Source: Euonymus europaeus (taxonomy: Eukaryota; Streptophyta; Magnoliopsida; Celastrales; Celastraceae). Taken from it: a stretch of 64,000 bases of DNA. The stretch lies in NCBI GenBank assembly GCA_963580455.1, contig OY756964.1, positions 5,890,001 through 5,954,000 on the forward strand, given 5' to 3'. Positions 48,138 to 61,725 of the stretch are shown here, in pieces (position 1 is the stretch's first letter; each line of letters opens with the position of its first letter). The translations under genes and the position numbers were made by a program. The notes under the pieces are model-generated. The model saw nothing but the letters and a program-made list of their open reading frames with translations. It did no database searches and was not told the DNA's origin.

Positions 48138-51100
48138 ATGGCTGCCAATTTCTGGACTTCCTCACACTAGTGAGTAATCTAAAGCTCCAAATCGATTTTC
48201 TTAAGTCTTGCTTCTTTTTCTTCTTCTTCTCGTTTTCTAAATTTAACTCAAATTTCATTTTTGTTTGTATAGTAAGCAGCTCCTGGACCAGGAAGAGGTG
48301 GATGTGGTGAACCCACTGGACAAAGAAAGGGGTTTGAGCCTCGAAGATTGCAAGATTATCAAGATGAGCATGGCCAATTGTATGGCTTTCTTGTGTGCCT
48401 CTTTGGTTTCCTATTGAATGCTTTCTTTGGTTTTTTTCCGAACCATATGGGAAATAAAATAATCTCGGTATCTTGATTTGCTTTTTTTCCATGGGTAATT
48501 TCCGATCGCGAGTGTTTACTGAAATTTTTATTTTTTTCACCGTACGGTGTTTTCTCTGTCCTCCTTTTTCTCCTAATTGAATTTGAATGATAACTGCCTA
48601 ATTGTGTCGAACTAATTTTCAAAAAAGCTAGCCAAATTGTTTGATTTAATTTTGAATTGACTTAGCCTCAAATAGGAATACTTTTGGGAATGGATCCATG
48701 ACTGTTAACCTTCGCTATTCAGGATTTCACAGTTAGAATTGTAAATATGGGACAAGCAATAGATGTTTGTATTGTGTGTGTATGTCAATGCTCATACTTG
48801 AATTATTGGCATCTGATTTGAGGTGAAAGGAATACTGTTAAAAGGTTTTACCATTATAGTTTCCGGAGAGGTATGAAATACTATTCCCCGTTTACAAGAA
48901 AAAGACCCCTTCAAAACGTTATTATTTTCAGACTCTGTGTGTGCCGATATGGCGTAGTGCTGCACTTTTATTTTGTTATTTTTCTGCATCATTCTGCAAT
49001 TACAGTTACATCTTTCTTCCTTCCCTTTACTCAGACATTGGGAAATTAGCTCAACATGTCAAAGTGAGGCAAAGGTTTGGCCATATTCTCCTGTTGTTTT
49101 TCTCTTATTGCTAATCAGTTGAACAATATTTAATTACCACCGATATCCCAGATTCTTATTATTTATTTATGTTCAAATTTTCCAGGTGTGCATTATAGCT
49201 CAAATTATTTCGTTATAATTTAAGGAATGTGTAAAAAAAAAAGTAATTTTACCTTTTCTTTTATTTTTAACTTGAAAACTTTCACCAGTTACTGTTGTCT
49301 AATGCATTGGTCAATCTTTCAGGGTTGTGGCTACTGCTGTTACTTATATGAGACGGGTTTACACCAGGTACATAAAAAAAATCAATGCTGGGAAAAAAAT
49401 TCATTAATGAACATAAATTTGCTGCGTAGTCTTTGCCTCTTTGGTTTATATATGTTTGTGGGTGTAAAGAACTTAACACATTTCTAATTGTTTCCCTTTG
49501 CATGTCTACAATGTTTCCCTGCTTGATTATAGATAAGAAAGTCACTTAAAATAATATATTTTTGTTTTGTAAAAATTCTTTTCTAAAGTTCTCAGCTTCT
49601 CACTTCTAAGCACTCTTCTAACTCCTCTCTATCATATGTTTGTCGAGCAATTTGACATGTTTTCATATATTATGCTTCAGCCATTGTGTGAAAACGAATC
49701 ATATTCAGCCATTCAGGAGTGTTTTAACTTTACATATAGTTGTTGTTCGCTAACGTTGGTTCTTCTTTGTGCTTTAAGAAAGGGTATGACAGAATATGAT
49801 CCGCGCCTCGTGGCTCCAACCTGCTTGTTCTTGGCATCAAAAGCAGAAGAAAGCACAGTACAAGCCAGGCTTCTGGTATTTTACATAAAAAAATTATGTA
49901 AGCACTGGCGACTTTTAATTCAATAGATTTATCCTTTGAACATTCTCTGGTGATTATTGGCATAAAATTTCTGAATGCTTGCCATTTTTGCTTTGCAGAT
50001 ATTGATGAAAAGTATAGGTATGAGATCAAAGACATACTTGAAATGGAGATGAAGATTTTAGAAGCTCTTAATTATTATTTGGTTGTGTTCCATCCTTATC
50101 GTGCATTATCTCAGTAAGCATTTTCATTTTCTGGGATGGTTTCCTTATGTATTCGTTCTTTTGTTCAATTTGATCGTTTTTACATTTTCATGCTATATAT
50201 GTTTATTGTTTGGATGATAAAAAGATTGAGATTGGGTAGTGGGTACCCAGGAAAGGCAAAAGGTGGGTAATTAAAGAGGATTACAGCTTGTATGTGGGTT
50301 GAATTTGTTTTACAAGTGGGCTTTAACAAGATTTCCAACTTTAAATAAATCTCAATCAATTCACTTTGCCAAGAAGTTAGTTCACATGAATGGAGATGGA
50401 ATTTTCTGGACCCATCTTGCACGATATCAGTTGTCCTCTTTTGTTAAACTCTGACACTTTGATTTTACAAAATTGAAGGTCTACCTCATAGTTCCAGTTT
50501 ATTCATACTGATTCTTACATCTCACTTACAGAGACCAGACCATGCATTTTTATTAAAATGATAACCAACAATATCTTATGAAAGGGTTATGATGAGATCA
50601 GACACGGGTTTAGCGAATATCTAACTTATCTTACTTCTACTCCATTTTGGTATCATTTGGTATATTAGAGTGGATAGTGAATAAAATATTATTTGGTTGA
50701 GCCTTGAGTAATCTATATCATAACTCAATATATGATTTTAAGAGGACCCTTTTGTATCTAAGATTAGACTCGTTTTGCCTTTGTAGGATGCCTTAAAATG
50801 ATCAATGATCCGATTACATAGATATCTAGTATTATTGTATGTTCTCAATTAGGGCATTAATGCCATGTTGCTTCTTTGGCACCTTCTATGTGCGGATGTG
50901 CCCATTATTAAAATTTTCTACTTTTGAATTAAAAAAATAATAATTTGCATGCCTATTATTCTCATGGGTCATCTATCCACTTTATTTTTGAACTATCTTA
51001 CTCACAATGCTTTTCATTGCTTCTTTTTTCATCATTGCAGGTTGCTGCAGGATGCCGCCATAAATGATATAAATATGACTCAGTTAACTTGGTAAGGGCA

Positions 51101-52729
51101 CATATGTCAATTTTTCATGCCAAATGTGGTAAAAGGAAATTGTGTTATTCAGAATTGAATTTATTCCATAATCCATAACATCAAAGGTAAGTGAGTGAAG
51201 TCTTATCTGGTTCAGCAGTAATACAACAAATGCTAGGACAAAAGAAAGAGTTGCTTCAGGATTTCAGGCATCTGAACTTGTTTTTGTTCCTCTCTTACTT
51301 TTTGTCACTCCTCCGGTCCTCCCAATCGTTGTGTGTGGGAGTTGTTTATCATTAGCAATCGTTTCTAATGCTTCACTCTCTCTTTTTTGAAGAATGTTTG
51401 ATTCAGTGCATCATGAACTACTTGTAACATGTCTTCCTGAAACACACAGGGGTATCGTGAACGATACATACAAGATGGACCTTATTCTCATACACCCTCC
51501 TCACCTAATTGCTTTGGCTTGCATATACATCGCTAGTGTGTACAGAGAGAAAGATACAACCACATGGTTTGAGGAACTTCGTGTTGACATGAATGTGGTG
51601 AGTTTTCTAGAATAAAATATTTGAGCAAGTCCTTGAACTTAAAAATCATGAAAGTTGAGTAATCTTTTTAATTTTAACTTTGTTAGAACCTGTTGTTTTG
51701 GTCTCTTTTAAATAAATAATTATGTTGACATTAGTCTCATGGCAATGTTCACACAATTGAGTTATAAGTTTATCCTTTTCTTTTTAATTTCTTAAACCTA
51801 CCGATAATAGCTAGAAACTTTTGTTAGCGTAGGTTTGTTAGTCATGTGCAAATTCCCAAAAATATGGATTTAAAGTATGCACGTGTAAGGAAATTCTGAC
51901 AATGCAAAATGGCTTCCTCAAATTGACATCCACAACTGGCTATGTATATGTACATATATTGTTAGTAAAAGGGGTTGCAAATAGAGATTCGCAAATTTAG
52001 AAAAGCAATATTTGGTTTCTTTCAAAGAGAAATAATAAAAACGTTCTCTCTTTCTTTTTCTTTTACTTTCAATGGATAAAAAGAGATGATAAAATTGTTT
52101 TCGTTTTCTTTTACTTATAATTGGTTGAATCTATACATGACCCGCCAGCATATTAATTTATGTAGTCATTCATCACTTGGGTAACGGATGTAGATAGAGT
52201 TGGTGATTGGATTCAATTGCACGATTAATTTGAGTTCATGTACTTTCACGTACTTAGTCGAACTTTTTTAAGCCAGGGGATCAATTGGGGATGAATTGAG
52301 GTTGATTTTGGCGTTGCCTATTTTATACTACTTCTGCTTATTTTTGAATAAATAGTATAAAATGAACCAAAACTAGAAGCAGCCAAACTTATTATGTATA
52401 TGGGAGATAAATTCAAGGCTCCCGAGGTAGAAGAATTTTTGGCAGGCAGATTGCTGTGAAAGATATTGACTAACTACATGCTCGTACTATTTTCACACGA
52501 GATTCTTACTAGTTAAACTGCCTCTAATTTCTGTTGAGGTTGATTGAAACTGAAGTTATACGGCTTGTTACTCATTCAGGGATGCATTATTACTTGGTGT
52601 AGTTATAATTAATTTGTTACTTGGCAGGTGAAAAATATCTCAATGGAGATCTTAGATTTCTATGAAAACCAACGGTTTAAAGAGGATAGAATCAATTCTG
52701 CTTTCAGCAAACTTCCTTCAAGGGCCTAA
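48138..52729 (+). CDS. CYCC1-1: Cyclin C (Mediator kinase-module cyclin)
   Basis: Nine coding exons: 48138-48169, 48273-48379, 49035-49074, 49323-49367, 49779-49897, 49999-50113, 51041-51091, 51450-51597, 52628-52729; about 252 residues against 253 in Arabidopsis CYCC1;1. It begins MAANFWTSSHYKQLLD. The first cyclin box follows (VKVRQRVVATAVTYMRRVY, RLVAPTCLFLASKAEES, YEIKDILEMEMKILEAL, YLVVFHPYR), then the second half (LIHPPHLIALACIYIAS, DMNVVKNISMEILDFYE). All conserved positions appear intact. By family it partners CDK8 in the Mediator kinase module and acts in the nucleus in transcription control. Introns are long (up to about 1 kb) and AT-rich. The start is the only in-frame ATG that keeps the conserved N-terminus. 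Confidence 0.95.
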
Positions 52730-54430
52730 ATCTTGTGGGTGACACGGTCACTGAGAGAGGTTCAGTCAACTCTGTTTTTCCTTTGAAAACTTGTTTGGCT
52801 ACCTTCTAGAATGCTCGTCTCTCTGTTTGTCATTTTTGGCATCCAAAACGGATCTACTGAAGGTCTTTTATGTTGTTTCACATGAGTCAGTTACTTGTCT
52901 ACTACATGGAGCAGTAAATGTTCATTGCATGTATTGATGTTAAACTATGAATCCACGCTTCTAAACACTCGTGTGGGAGAGCTGTCATCCCGACTAAGCT
53001 GATTTTTTCCATGAAGACTGTTACAATGTTGATTTAATAAATCTGTTAAGGTACTGGAGAGTTTGTCAGCGATTTTCTTCAAAGACTGTCGTGTTTATAC
53101 ATAATTTTTAAACTCAGATCAGCTTGTTTGATTTAAGTTGAGATTTCCTGTGGAAGATTACTGGCATTGGGAAAAAAAGGATTTATGATAGTTCGTAATT
53201 ATCATATTTGAGTTTAAGGTTTCCCACGAGAGAAAATATGTGAGCAACTTACAGAGTACTAAGGGTAACTCCTCGAGCTCAACTGGTTTTGCAATGAAAG
53301 GAGGGATATGACCTTTGCTGTAGGTTTTGAAGTGGGGACGGAGATGTTGGTGCGGGTGGGGGTGGACGGGTGGTTATGGTAATGAGGGCAGATAATGATG
53401 GTGGGGGTGGTGGTTACCATCAACAGAATAAATATAGAAACGGGCAAATATTGAAGTATATATCCTTGAAGGTTTTCAAAATTCAAGAATAAATATTGAA
53501 ACAACCTTTTTAGCTACAATTTCAACCTTTGTCAAATAAATTTGGAGAACGTTTTCAAATTGTCTAAGAGAAGACCATTTGTGAACAATTTAACGTTGTC
53601 GCACATATATATGTAATGTGATGTGTGAATATGTAAATATTTTAATTTTAATTAAATGATAGTGATTAGTGTTTTATATGTTATTTAGGCTATACTTGAG
53701 GGAGGGGTTTGGGTTGGATGAGAGGTGTTCATAAAAGTGAACTCTTATTTATGAGGAGGGTTGAGAGCCTTTAATGTGAATGAAGACCTCTCATCCCTTC
53801 ATTTTGAGGGGTTGAAAAAAGGGGTGTTGGAAGGGTTCACGAATACTCTCAACACCTCTCTCCAAGCAAGGTCTTAATATAAAATTTATGTATTCATCAA
53901 TTATTATAATTAATTTAATAATTGAATTAGGTGAAATAAAAATAATAATGCACTTAAATTATTCAGCATATATGCTATTAGTAAAAAAATTAATCAAATA
54001 GACTCAACACATAACTACGTTTAGGGCTGCACTCAGCAACCCAACTTATTCGAGTAGCACTAAACACACCCAAGGCTATATTAAACTTTAGACTCAAACC
54101 TATATAGTCTATCAAATATAGAATGTACTCTCTTTTAGTGCTTTTCTTTATTTTTCTCGAAATCTGCTGGACACATGGCGTGATTGTGGCCTTTATGGGG
54201 TCTATCTGCATTGGAACGATTGAAGTTTATAGTATTAATAAAGCAAGCCAAGTGCTATCACGCGGCACCACTGGACACTTCTCCTAATTTCACTAATGGT
54301 ATTATATATTTCTAACATTTTTATTTTATTAATGACATTAAATTTTATTTATATGATCAAAAATTATGACATTAATAAAATTTATATTATTTTTATTATA
54401 CATACTAAGTAATGAAGTAGGTCAAATAAC
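52730..54430. other. Cyclin C 3' region and gene-free DNA
   Basis: After the 3' UTR there is a G/T-rich stretch (about 53335-53420, GGTGG-rich) and AT-rich DNA. The 81-codon minus ORF over 53259-53504 merely reads the low-complexity stretch. No gene is supported. Confidence 0.5.
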
Positions 54431-54434
54431 ATTC

Positions 54435-54960
54435 AAGAATGATTAAAAAATAAAAAAATATATTTTTTGAGATAAAAGTTAAGATGATAATAATGAATAA
54501 AATAATTATTTTATGAATTGATTAATTTTTCTCATATATTTATCAGAGTGATTAAAAAGGCAAGATAAAAAAAATAATGATTAAAAAAATAAAATAACTA
54601 TTTTTTGAGATACAAGTTAAGATGATAATAATGAATAAAATAATTATTTTATGTATTGACTATATTTCTCTCATATATTTATCAGAGTGATTAAAAAGGC
54701 AAGATAAAAAAATAATGATTAAAAAATAAAATAACTATTTTTTGAGATACAGGTTAAGATGATAATAATGAATAAAATAATTATTTTATGTATTGACTAG
54801 ATTTCTCTCATATATTTATCAGAGTGATTAAAAAAGTAAGATAAAAAATAATGATTAAAAATAAAATAATTATTTTTTGAGATAAAGATTAAGATGAATA
54901 AAATAATTACTTTATGTATTTACTCCATTTTTCCCATAAATTTATTACTCCAAACTTTAA
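54435..54960. repeat. AT-rich minisatellite, period about 137 bp, nearly four copies
   Basis: GATTAAAAA-TAAAAT blocks start at about 54441, 54579, 54717 and 54853, giving spacings of 138, 138 and 136. Each unit has TTTTTTGAGATA, TTAAGATGA, AATAAAATAATTA and, except the last, TATTTATCAGAGTGATT. The inner two copies are the most alike. Confidence 0.9.
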
Positions 54961-55073
54961 TTAGGACACTAAGTTAAATAGATTAATGACAAAAATAATA
55001 ATTTAATTTATTTAATAATTATTAATTATATAGATATTTATTTATTGTAGTACAAAAGCTGGTGCTGCTGTCC

Positions 55074-56477
55074 AAAATTTGAGAGTTTTTTTTTCTTTTA
55101 TAGCATCCGTACAAAAATTATTTCCGACATTAGCATTGGATTAAACTTATTTCCCACTCTACCATGCCGAACTTACGTGACAATTTATATGATTGCACAT
55201 TAATTGTTGCAGATAAAACTAGAAAAGTGGTCTGACAAACTCTTACAAACACTCAAAATACGTGCTATCACTTAACAAAAGTTTATTAATTAAAGCTTAA
55301 AATTTTTCAAAGCTAACTGACAAATTTTGTGTGCACATGCATTGTATAAAGCACGAGCAGCTTGAATAAGATGAAGTCAGGGACTCCTAGTGGGTATTGT
55401 CCTCCATTTTATTTGAAAATCAAGGGTAATTAAATTAAATTTGTTACTTGCAATTAATAACATAATTTATATCTCTCAGTTATACTAATTAACTATTGAA
55501 TATTCACAATTTTCTAAAAAGTTATTTATTAATTAAACATTAAACATTCACTAATCAAACATTTGTTAATTAAACATTTGTTAAATAAACATTCACCAAT
55601 TTCTATTAGGACAAGACCTCCTAGTGTGTCTTACAGTGTGACAAAGATCACAACGATGGGGCCTGCGAGCACCATCCCTAACATATATCTCATTGTGAAG
55701 GCGAGTGGACTGAGGTCGGCCTTTCTTACTCCTCCGCAAACTAGGATTTGGAACAAAAACTGTGCCGTAGTGAGTGGGCTAAGTTGACCGATCTGGTAAT
55801 GGAAAAAACATCGGAGCCCAAGTATAGATACAACTCTGCATGAAATAAAACTCATCCACGAACTGAGACTGATTAATTCTTCGAGCAGCACATACAACAA
55901 TAACATGTGAACAAGGGTAGTGATAGATTAACCACTCGTTGCATGTACATGTGGCATTCCCAAATCAACAACATTTGAAACTCAAAGTCTGGATGGACGA
56001 CTTAATCTTGATGATGCATGTTTGACTTCAAATATCCCTGGTTGATGATGAAACATTTCCACCTCATATGCATTTGATTGTTGTCTCAACTCCTTGTTCT
56101 TATAAATTATGTTATTAATTGCAAGAAACAAATTTAATTTAATGAACCTTGATTTTCAAATAAAATGGAGGACAATACCCACCCAGAGTCTTGGCTTCAT
56201 CTTATTCAAGCTGCTCGTGCTTGTACACACAAAACTTGTCAGTTAGCTTTAAAAAATTGTAAACTTTTAACTAATAAATTTTTGTCAAGTGATAACACGT
56301 ATTTTGAGTGTTTGTAAAAGTTTGTCAAATAATTTTTTCAGTTTTGTCTACAACAACTAATGTGACTTGATATAAATTATCACGTAAGCTCGACATGATA
56401 GAGTCGGAAATAAGTTCAATCCAATGCTAATGTCGGAAATAATTATTGTACGGATAAAGAGAAAAACTCAAAATTTG
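55074..56477 (-). mobile_element. Mutator-like element with about 390-bp inverted repeats
   Basis: 55074-55471 and 56100-56477 are inverted copies of each other. For example, 55390-55425 matches the complement of 56147-56182 without a mismatch, and the outer ends share CAAATTTTGAG-like termini. The 628-bp centre, read on the minus strand (about 55990 to 55610), encodes the tail of a MULE transposase: a SWIM-type zinc finger (CTCNEWLIYHYPCSHVI) and then, after an in-frame TAG, a basic KKGRPQSTR stretch and a CDLCHT zinc-knuckle start. The catalytic core is absent, so the copy is non-autonomous. Long inverted ends with a transposase remnant are typical of Mutator-like elements. A 9-bp target duplication was not obvious. 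The right end is about 350 bp from the next start codon. Confidence 0.8.
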
Positions 56478-56833
56478 ACTCTGTTTTTTGTGATTTGACA
56501 ATTGTAAGTAGGTTTGAGTTTTTTTAGGTATGGGTTTATCCTTTCCCTATTCCCTATTGTATAACCCTTGTTCGTACCCTCACACATACCTGAGGAGATC
56601 TGCTTTCTTCAGAAACGAATAGGCCGCGCCTCCGCCTGCTGCCGACGATAACAGGTACCGATCTTCGACTATCTTCAACTTTTCTCTGAACCTTATTTCA
56701 ATCTTAACCTGATGTCGCATACCATTTTTTTTTCTGTAAAATACCGCAGCTTGGTTTCGTTGGACTTCCCTCACCTCTCATCTTAACTTGTTCTGAGATT
56801 CAGCTTCCAATTTTCTCTCTGGCTACCTTAACC

Positions 56834-58442
56834 ATGGCCGATCCGGATCCTAAACCCATGACCATCGATGGCTCGGACCAGGACTTGGCCCTTGCGAGGT
56901 CCCAATACCTGACACGATATGAGGTTCTGACTCGGCGATCCCGGCGAGTCAAACAACTTGCCAGGGTCTACAGGGACCATTACTGGTGTCTAATGGAGAA
57001 GGTCAGGGCCAAGTACAGGGATTACTATTGGGTATACGGGAAAAGCCCTTTCAAGGAGGGCAAGAAGAAGATGACTGAGAACGGGATGGACGGAGCAGGA
57101 GAGAACGGCCGGTTCGGGGTTGGGACTGGGGACGTTGAGGGGAAGTGTGCGGTGGCCGGTTGCAAGGCAAAGGCAATGGCTTTGACGAGGTTCTGTCATG
57201 CCCACATTCTGTCTGATTCTAAACAGAAGCTGTACACTGGGTGCACATATGTGATCAAGAGGTTTACTTTCTCTTTGAATCCCTGCTCCTGTTTAGAATA
57301 CATCATTCTATATGTCTATCTACATCCATCCATGTTTATGTGCTATGTGCCCATATTGTTTTTTCTTTGGCTTTCATTCAACTTCAGATAAATGTCATAT
57401 TTTAAGGTATATTTGAGGGTGAAGCCCCTTTAAATTTCCTTATTCACTAATTTTCCCTTTATTTTCTGGTATTATGGAGTGGGAGTTTGTTTGTATGGTT
57501 AGCATAAGGGAATTGTGATTGAATTTATGTGGTAGACTCTTAAGTGGACAGTCATCACTTGATAGCACCATGGAATGTTGCTAGCTTTCTGAAGAATTTG
57601 AAAAATTGATGATTTTGAAAGTATTGTGCTTTGCTTGTGCCTGCATGCTGTTCTTAAGTTGTGTAGTTTGTGGGATTGGTTTGTTACTCAAGCCAGGACA
57701 TTGAGGCAAACTTTGAATCTTAAATTATGATTCTGAACGATACGAAAATACAGTTATTTGGGCAGATTTAGTTTGAAAGTATGCATGTTTGTCTGCACTT
57801 GTGTTATTGTGTGTCGCAATTTTTGCCTCGTCAATTTCATCATGTCCTAGGCTATTAGAGCAGTGTACGTGCTTTTATTTACTTGCAATGTGAGGAAAAC
57901 CAAGAGCTAAATGTTTGTTGAGTAGCATTACAAACTACCAGTATACTGGTTTATGTTCGTCTGGTTTGACATGTTATGGTAGACACCTGTATCTGTACTC
58001 CTTTGGCAATTGGGTTGGCTAGACATAGAATCCCATATGGCGATTCTGGCATGAATAGAAAAATATTGGTCAAGAAGTCTTGAGTGTTATTTTGGTGTAA
58101 TAGGTGTTACTTTTGTGCAGTTTATTGAATAGTATTCAGTCCTCATGATTACTGACTTACTGAACGCCTGTATTCAGTGCACATGCAGGGCCTATTTTAT
58201 GTGGGAAACCAGTATTGAGATCAACTATTCCTGTCCTATGTGCCATGCATTTGCAGAAATCAGAAAAATATCTCAAACAAGCGTTGAAAAAGCAAGGTCT
58301 TAATGTAACTTCTCCAAGTAAGCTTGTGCCCAAATTTCATGTGATGGTCACAGAATATGTCCGCCAAATTCAGAGCAAAAGAAGAGCCGCTAAGAAGGCT
58401 TCTCTTCCTAAAACTGAGATCAAGGAGGGAAAAATTAATTAG
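56834..58442 (+). CDS. INO80 complex subunit D-like zinc-binding protein
   Basis: Two coding exons, 56834-57261 and 58178-58442, separated by a 916-bp GT-AG intron; about 230 residues. A basic N-terminal region (LTRRSRRVKQLARVYRDHYW) is followed by two C3H-type zinc motifs. The first is CAVAGCKAKAMALTRFCHAH. The second is split by the intron: CTYVIKR, then CGKPVLRSTIPVLCAMH. This double motif defines the potential DNA-binding domain shared by INO80 subunit D and KANSL2 proteins, which belong to chromatin-remodelling and acetyltransferase complexes. A basic tail (QSKRRAAKKA) could be a nuclear signal. The N-terminal part is GC-richer than the surroundings. The exact complex in plants is inferred from the family name. 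The promoter is squeezed between the start and a Mutator-like element. Confidence 0.88.
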
Positions 58443-60240
58443 ATCATTTTTTTTGTTATTTTCATTTCCTTTTAGTCTGCTTACATCATTAACTGTTCAC
58501 TAAGACATCAGAGTGTTAACCATGGAATTTTCAGTTGTATCTTGGATTATGTGGACTAATCGGCATTAGAATTGTGCCTTGAAAGACGATACCATGTGCA
58601 TGCCATACAAGAGGTACCAATTTCTTAGTTCATTTTTCGCTGCTTGTTCGTGTGGATTCATTTTATGTGCACTGCTCACCCTGTAAATGTTATGAATTGC
58701 TTCTTATTTCACTAATCCTCTGCCTCACCTTACTATCTTGTTTTTTTTTTATGGCACCTCTTTTATTATCACTGTTGTCTCTATGTTTCTACTGTCAAAT
58801 AAAAATATCTGTAGATGTATTTCATTCAACAATTTGTTTTTTTGGCACTAAAGCCAAAGTCTGAAGGACCCGACCCTTCATGCATGGTTTGCCTTTGTGT
58901 CTGACATCTAGTGATTATATGCTCGAGAGTTGAAATAATGTGCATTCCCACTGCTGAAGATTAAAGAATTAGTTAAGCAGATGCAAGTAAAATAAGAAGT
59001 AGTGCAGTTAACAAACTCTTCAATCGTTATGGTAAACTGCACAGTGAGATTATGTAATGAGGGCTGCAAAAGTTTTTATTTATTGAAAGTTTCAGTACCC
59101 TCTTCTATTTACTTGTATTTTTTTATATTTAGTTTCTTTATCTGTTGTAGCCACTTGTAGGTGCTGTGGATATTTGACATGAATTCTGATCGAAGCATCA
59201 AAGGGCATGCAGTTGTATTTGTTCATCTGTAGAAAAGCTACAAGTGAGAGTAAATGACATATTTGATATTTGTTCCTTTAAAAGAGTTAATTAAAAGAGT
59301 TAATTTGTAGGTAAAAGGAAGTTAATAGTGAAATTTAATAAAATCTATTATTCTTGTAAAGGCATGCAGTAGGTTAGCTGCACTGTACTTTTCCTGCAAT
59401 GCTGCAGATCAATGGCAAGTCTGAGGTCATATATTGGACTTGCCTTTAGAGGGTGCTTTACACTGGGTCTGGTTGTAGTTGCCAGTGATGTAAATTTGCT
59501 TTTGAAACTTGTATTTATATAGATATATGTGTATATATACACTCTTCTTGAGATAGAGTCGTGAAGGTTGTTCAAGGCAAAATATATGGTTCTGTCTAGC
59601 ATTCTGCAATAACTCCTTTGAAGAATTTTCTTACTAGTTGATTCTACTTGTGTTAAGCGAGTGAGACCATCTACTCTCCCATTGCAATCCCTTGGCCTTT
59701 GCATACTAAGTTCTAATTTCTAAATCGAAAGGACCAGAATATTGTTCTTACTCTTTCCCCTAAATTAAACTGAGCAAGCAATTTCTGGTCATAATAATCC
59801 ACTGATAAATGTTATTTTTGATCATCGAAAGATAGTTTTTCGGTCCTTGAATGGTCAAATGTTACAAACTGATCATTGATGTTGTCGAACTGTTTTACGG
59901 TTTTTTTTTGTTTCTCTAATTTGGTCAGTCAAATAGTTGTGACATACGATTGTGGATATTATGATTATTCAACGGAAGAGATATCATTTAAATTAAGGAT
60001 GTAATGAATTAGATTCTACGTAAATTACAAGGCATAGGAAGCAGAGGACTCTGAATTGGCATCTTAATCTATCCGTAAACATATCCAAGGATCCCATTCG
60101 ACCTATTTCTATTTAGAGCGTCTCTCTTGAATTTGTTGATTTGATATAGATGGTAAATAATTTTATCAGTAGCATATAATTTAGCCTGTATACTGGTTGC
60201 TTTATGCTGCTTGAAATGCTGACATATATGTTGTTATAAA
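58443..60240. other. Gene-free stretch
   Basis: It starts with the 3' UTR of the preceding gene. It is otherwise AT-rich with a short TATATA stretch around 59510-59540. The 118-codon minus ORF (59348-59704) has no recognisable motif and no splice support. Confidence 0.5.
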
Positions 60241-60244
60241 TGCT

Positions 60245-61092
60245 GTGGGTGTTTGGTTAGATTTTTCAGAGAAAAACATATATGCTAGTATAAATGCTGT
60301 GGCTAATTACATGCAGGTGTATTAACACAAATTATTAAAAAATAGATTTATATTTTTAAAAAATAATCTTTACATTTTTAATACAACAAATTTTAACATT
60401 GTTAATAATATTAAAATATTATATATTTTTTATACAATTTTTCTTAATTTTTTTATTAATATTTAACATTTTCTTACATTTTACAAAAAAATTCTAACAT
60501 TTCTAATAATATGAAAATATTTATATATTTTGTATACAATTTATCTATATTTTTTATTAATGATCAACACATTTTTACATTTTATTAAAATAATTCTAAC
60601 ATTTTGAATAATACAAAAAAAAATTATATTTTGCTATACAACTTCTGTAATTTTTTTTATTAATGTTTAACATATGTTTACATTTTATAATAAAATTCTA
60701 ACTTTTTCTAATAATATCAAAATATTTATATTTTTTGTTATACAACTTTTCTAAATTTTTGAATAATGTTCAACATATTTTTACATTTTCTAATAAAATT
60801 CAAACATTTTTAATAACATTAAAAATATTTCTATAATAATATTTGGTCAGTACATGCAGGGGTAACTTGGGCATTAGTTAAGAGATGGGGGTTAGTTTCG
60901 ACATTTCATAAATAATAGTCAAAATATGCTAAGCAAAATGACAATTTTGGGAATGTCATTTTTAGATGCAAAAATGTTGAATAATATGTTGAATGCTGAA
61001 TTGTTGTTTGGTTAGGTTAACATTTATCTGTAGCTTATATGTTACATGCTAATATGTATGCTCTTTAGAATTGTTTACCAAACACCACCTTA
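60245..61092. mobile_element. Candidate MITE containing an AT-rich minisatellite
   Basis: The left end, GGGTGTTTGGTTAGAT, is matched in inverse by the right end ATTGTTTACCAAACACCACC. This GGTGTTTGGT-type inverted end resembles hAT-like MITEs. Inside, TACATGCAGG occurs on both sides of the 102-bp array (about 60312 and 60851). No target duplication was found and there is no coding content. Confidence 0.45.
60335..60840. repeat. 102-bp AT-rich tandem array, about five copies
   Basis: TTCTAACATTT-like blocks recur near 60391, 60492, 60594, 60696 and 60799 (spacing 101-103). Each is preceded by a TTTACATTTTA block and followed by ATACAATTT..TCTA and TTATTAATGTTCAACAT-like words. Confidence 0.88.
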
Positions 61093-61725
61093 GTCATATC
61101 GTTAATATCACACCCAAAGGCGGAGCCAGAATATGATGTTGGGGTGAGTTACTACTTAATAATTCCATTTTGATCAAAAGGTTTGGTGGGGGTTTAGGGC
61201 AATGCTCCCGAAATTTTGTTAGGGTAATTTATGATAGTGCACATCTTTAAAAAAATATTATTAATGGACATTGTTTCTGGAATTTAATTACCATAACATT
61301 CCACCCACATGCCTCAAATAAACACAAACTCTCGCCTTGATAATGAGTGATTAGTTGCCCAAATGAAGTCTTTTTGTGTCTTATAAGTGGTTAGTTACCC
61401 AAATTAGCCTCCTATTTTACTTAATTTTCAATGAACATAGTTATCTAAACATAATTTGACCTTTTTTCGCGCTGAAATTATATTTTATATTATTGTCATG
61501 ACATTGTTTTGTCCCTTAAATGTTATAGAGATGTGATTTGAATGAGGAAAAAAATGAGATATGAGAGAGAAACCGAGAGAAAAGTAGGAGAGAGAATAGT
61601 AAAAATGGGAAAATGTTCAATGCACTTTTACTTTTTTATTTATGATTTAAATCTATGTGTCATGCTTAGTTGGCAACATAGATTATGGAGGTTTATGGAC
61701 AAAATGTATATGGACGTTTAATATT

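Noticed and set aside
53259..53504. 81-codon minus-strand ORF with His/Pro/Thr-rich protein
   Set aside because: It reads a G/T-rich low-complexity stretch and has no neighbours, splice sites or family features.
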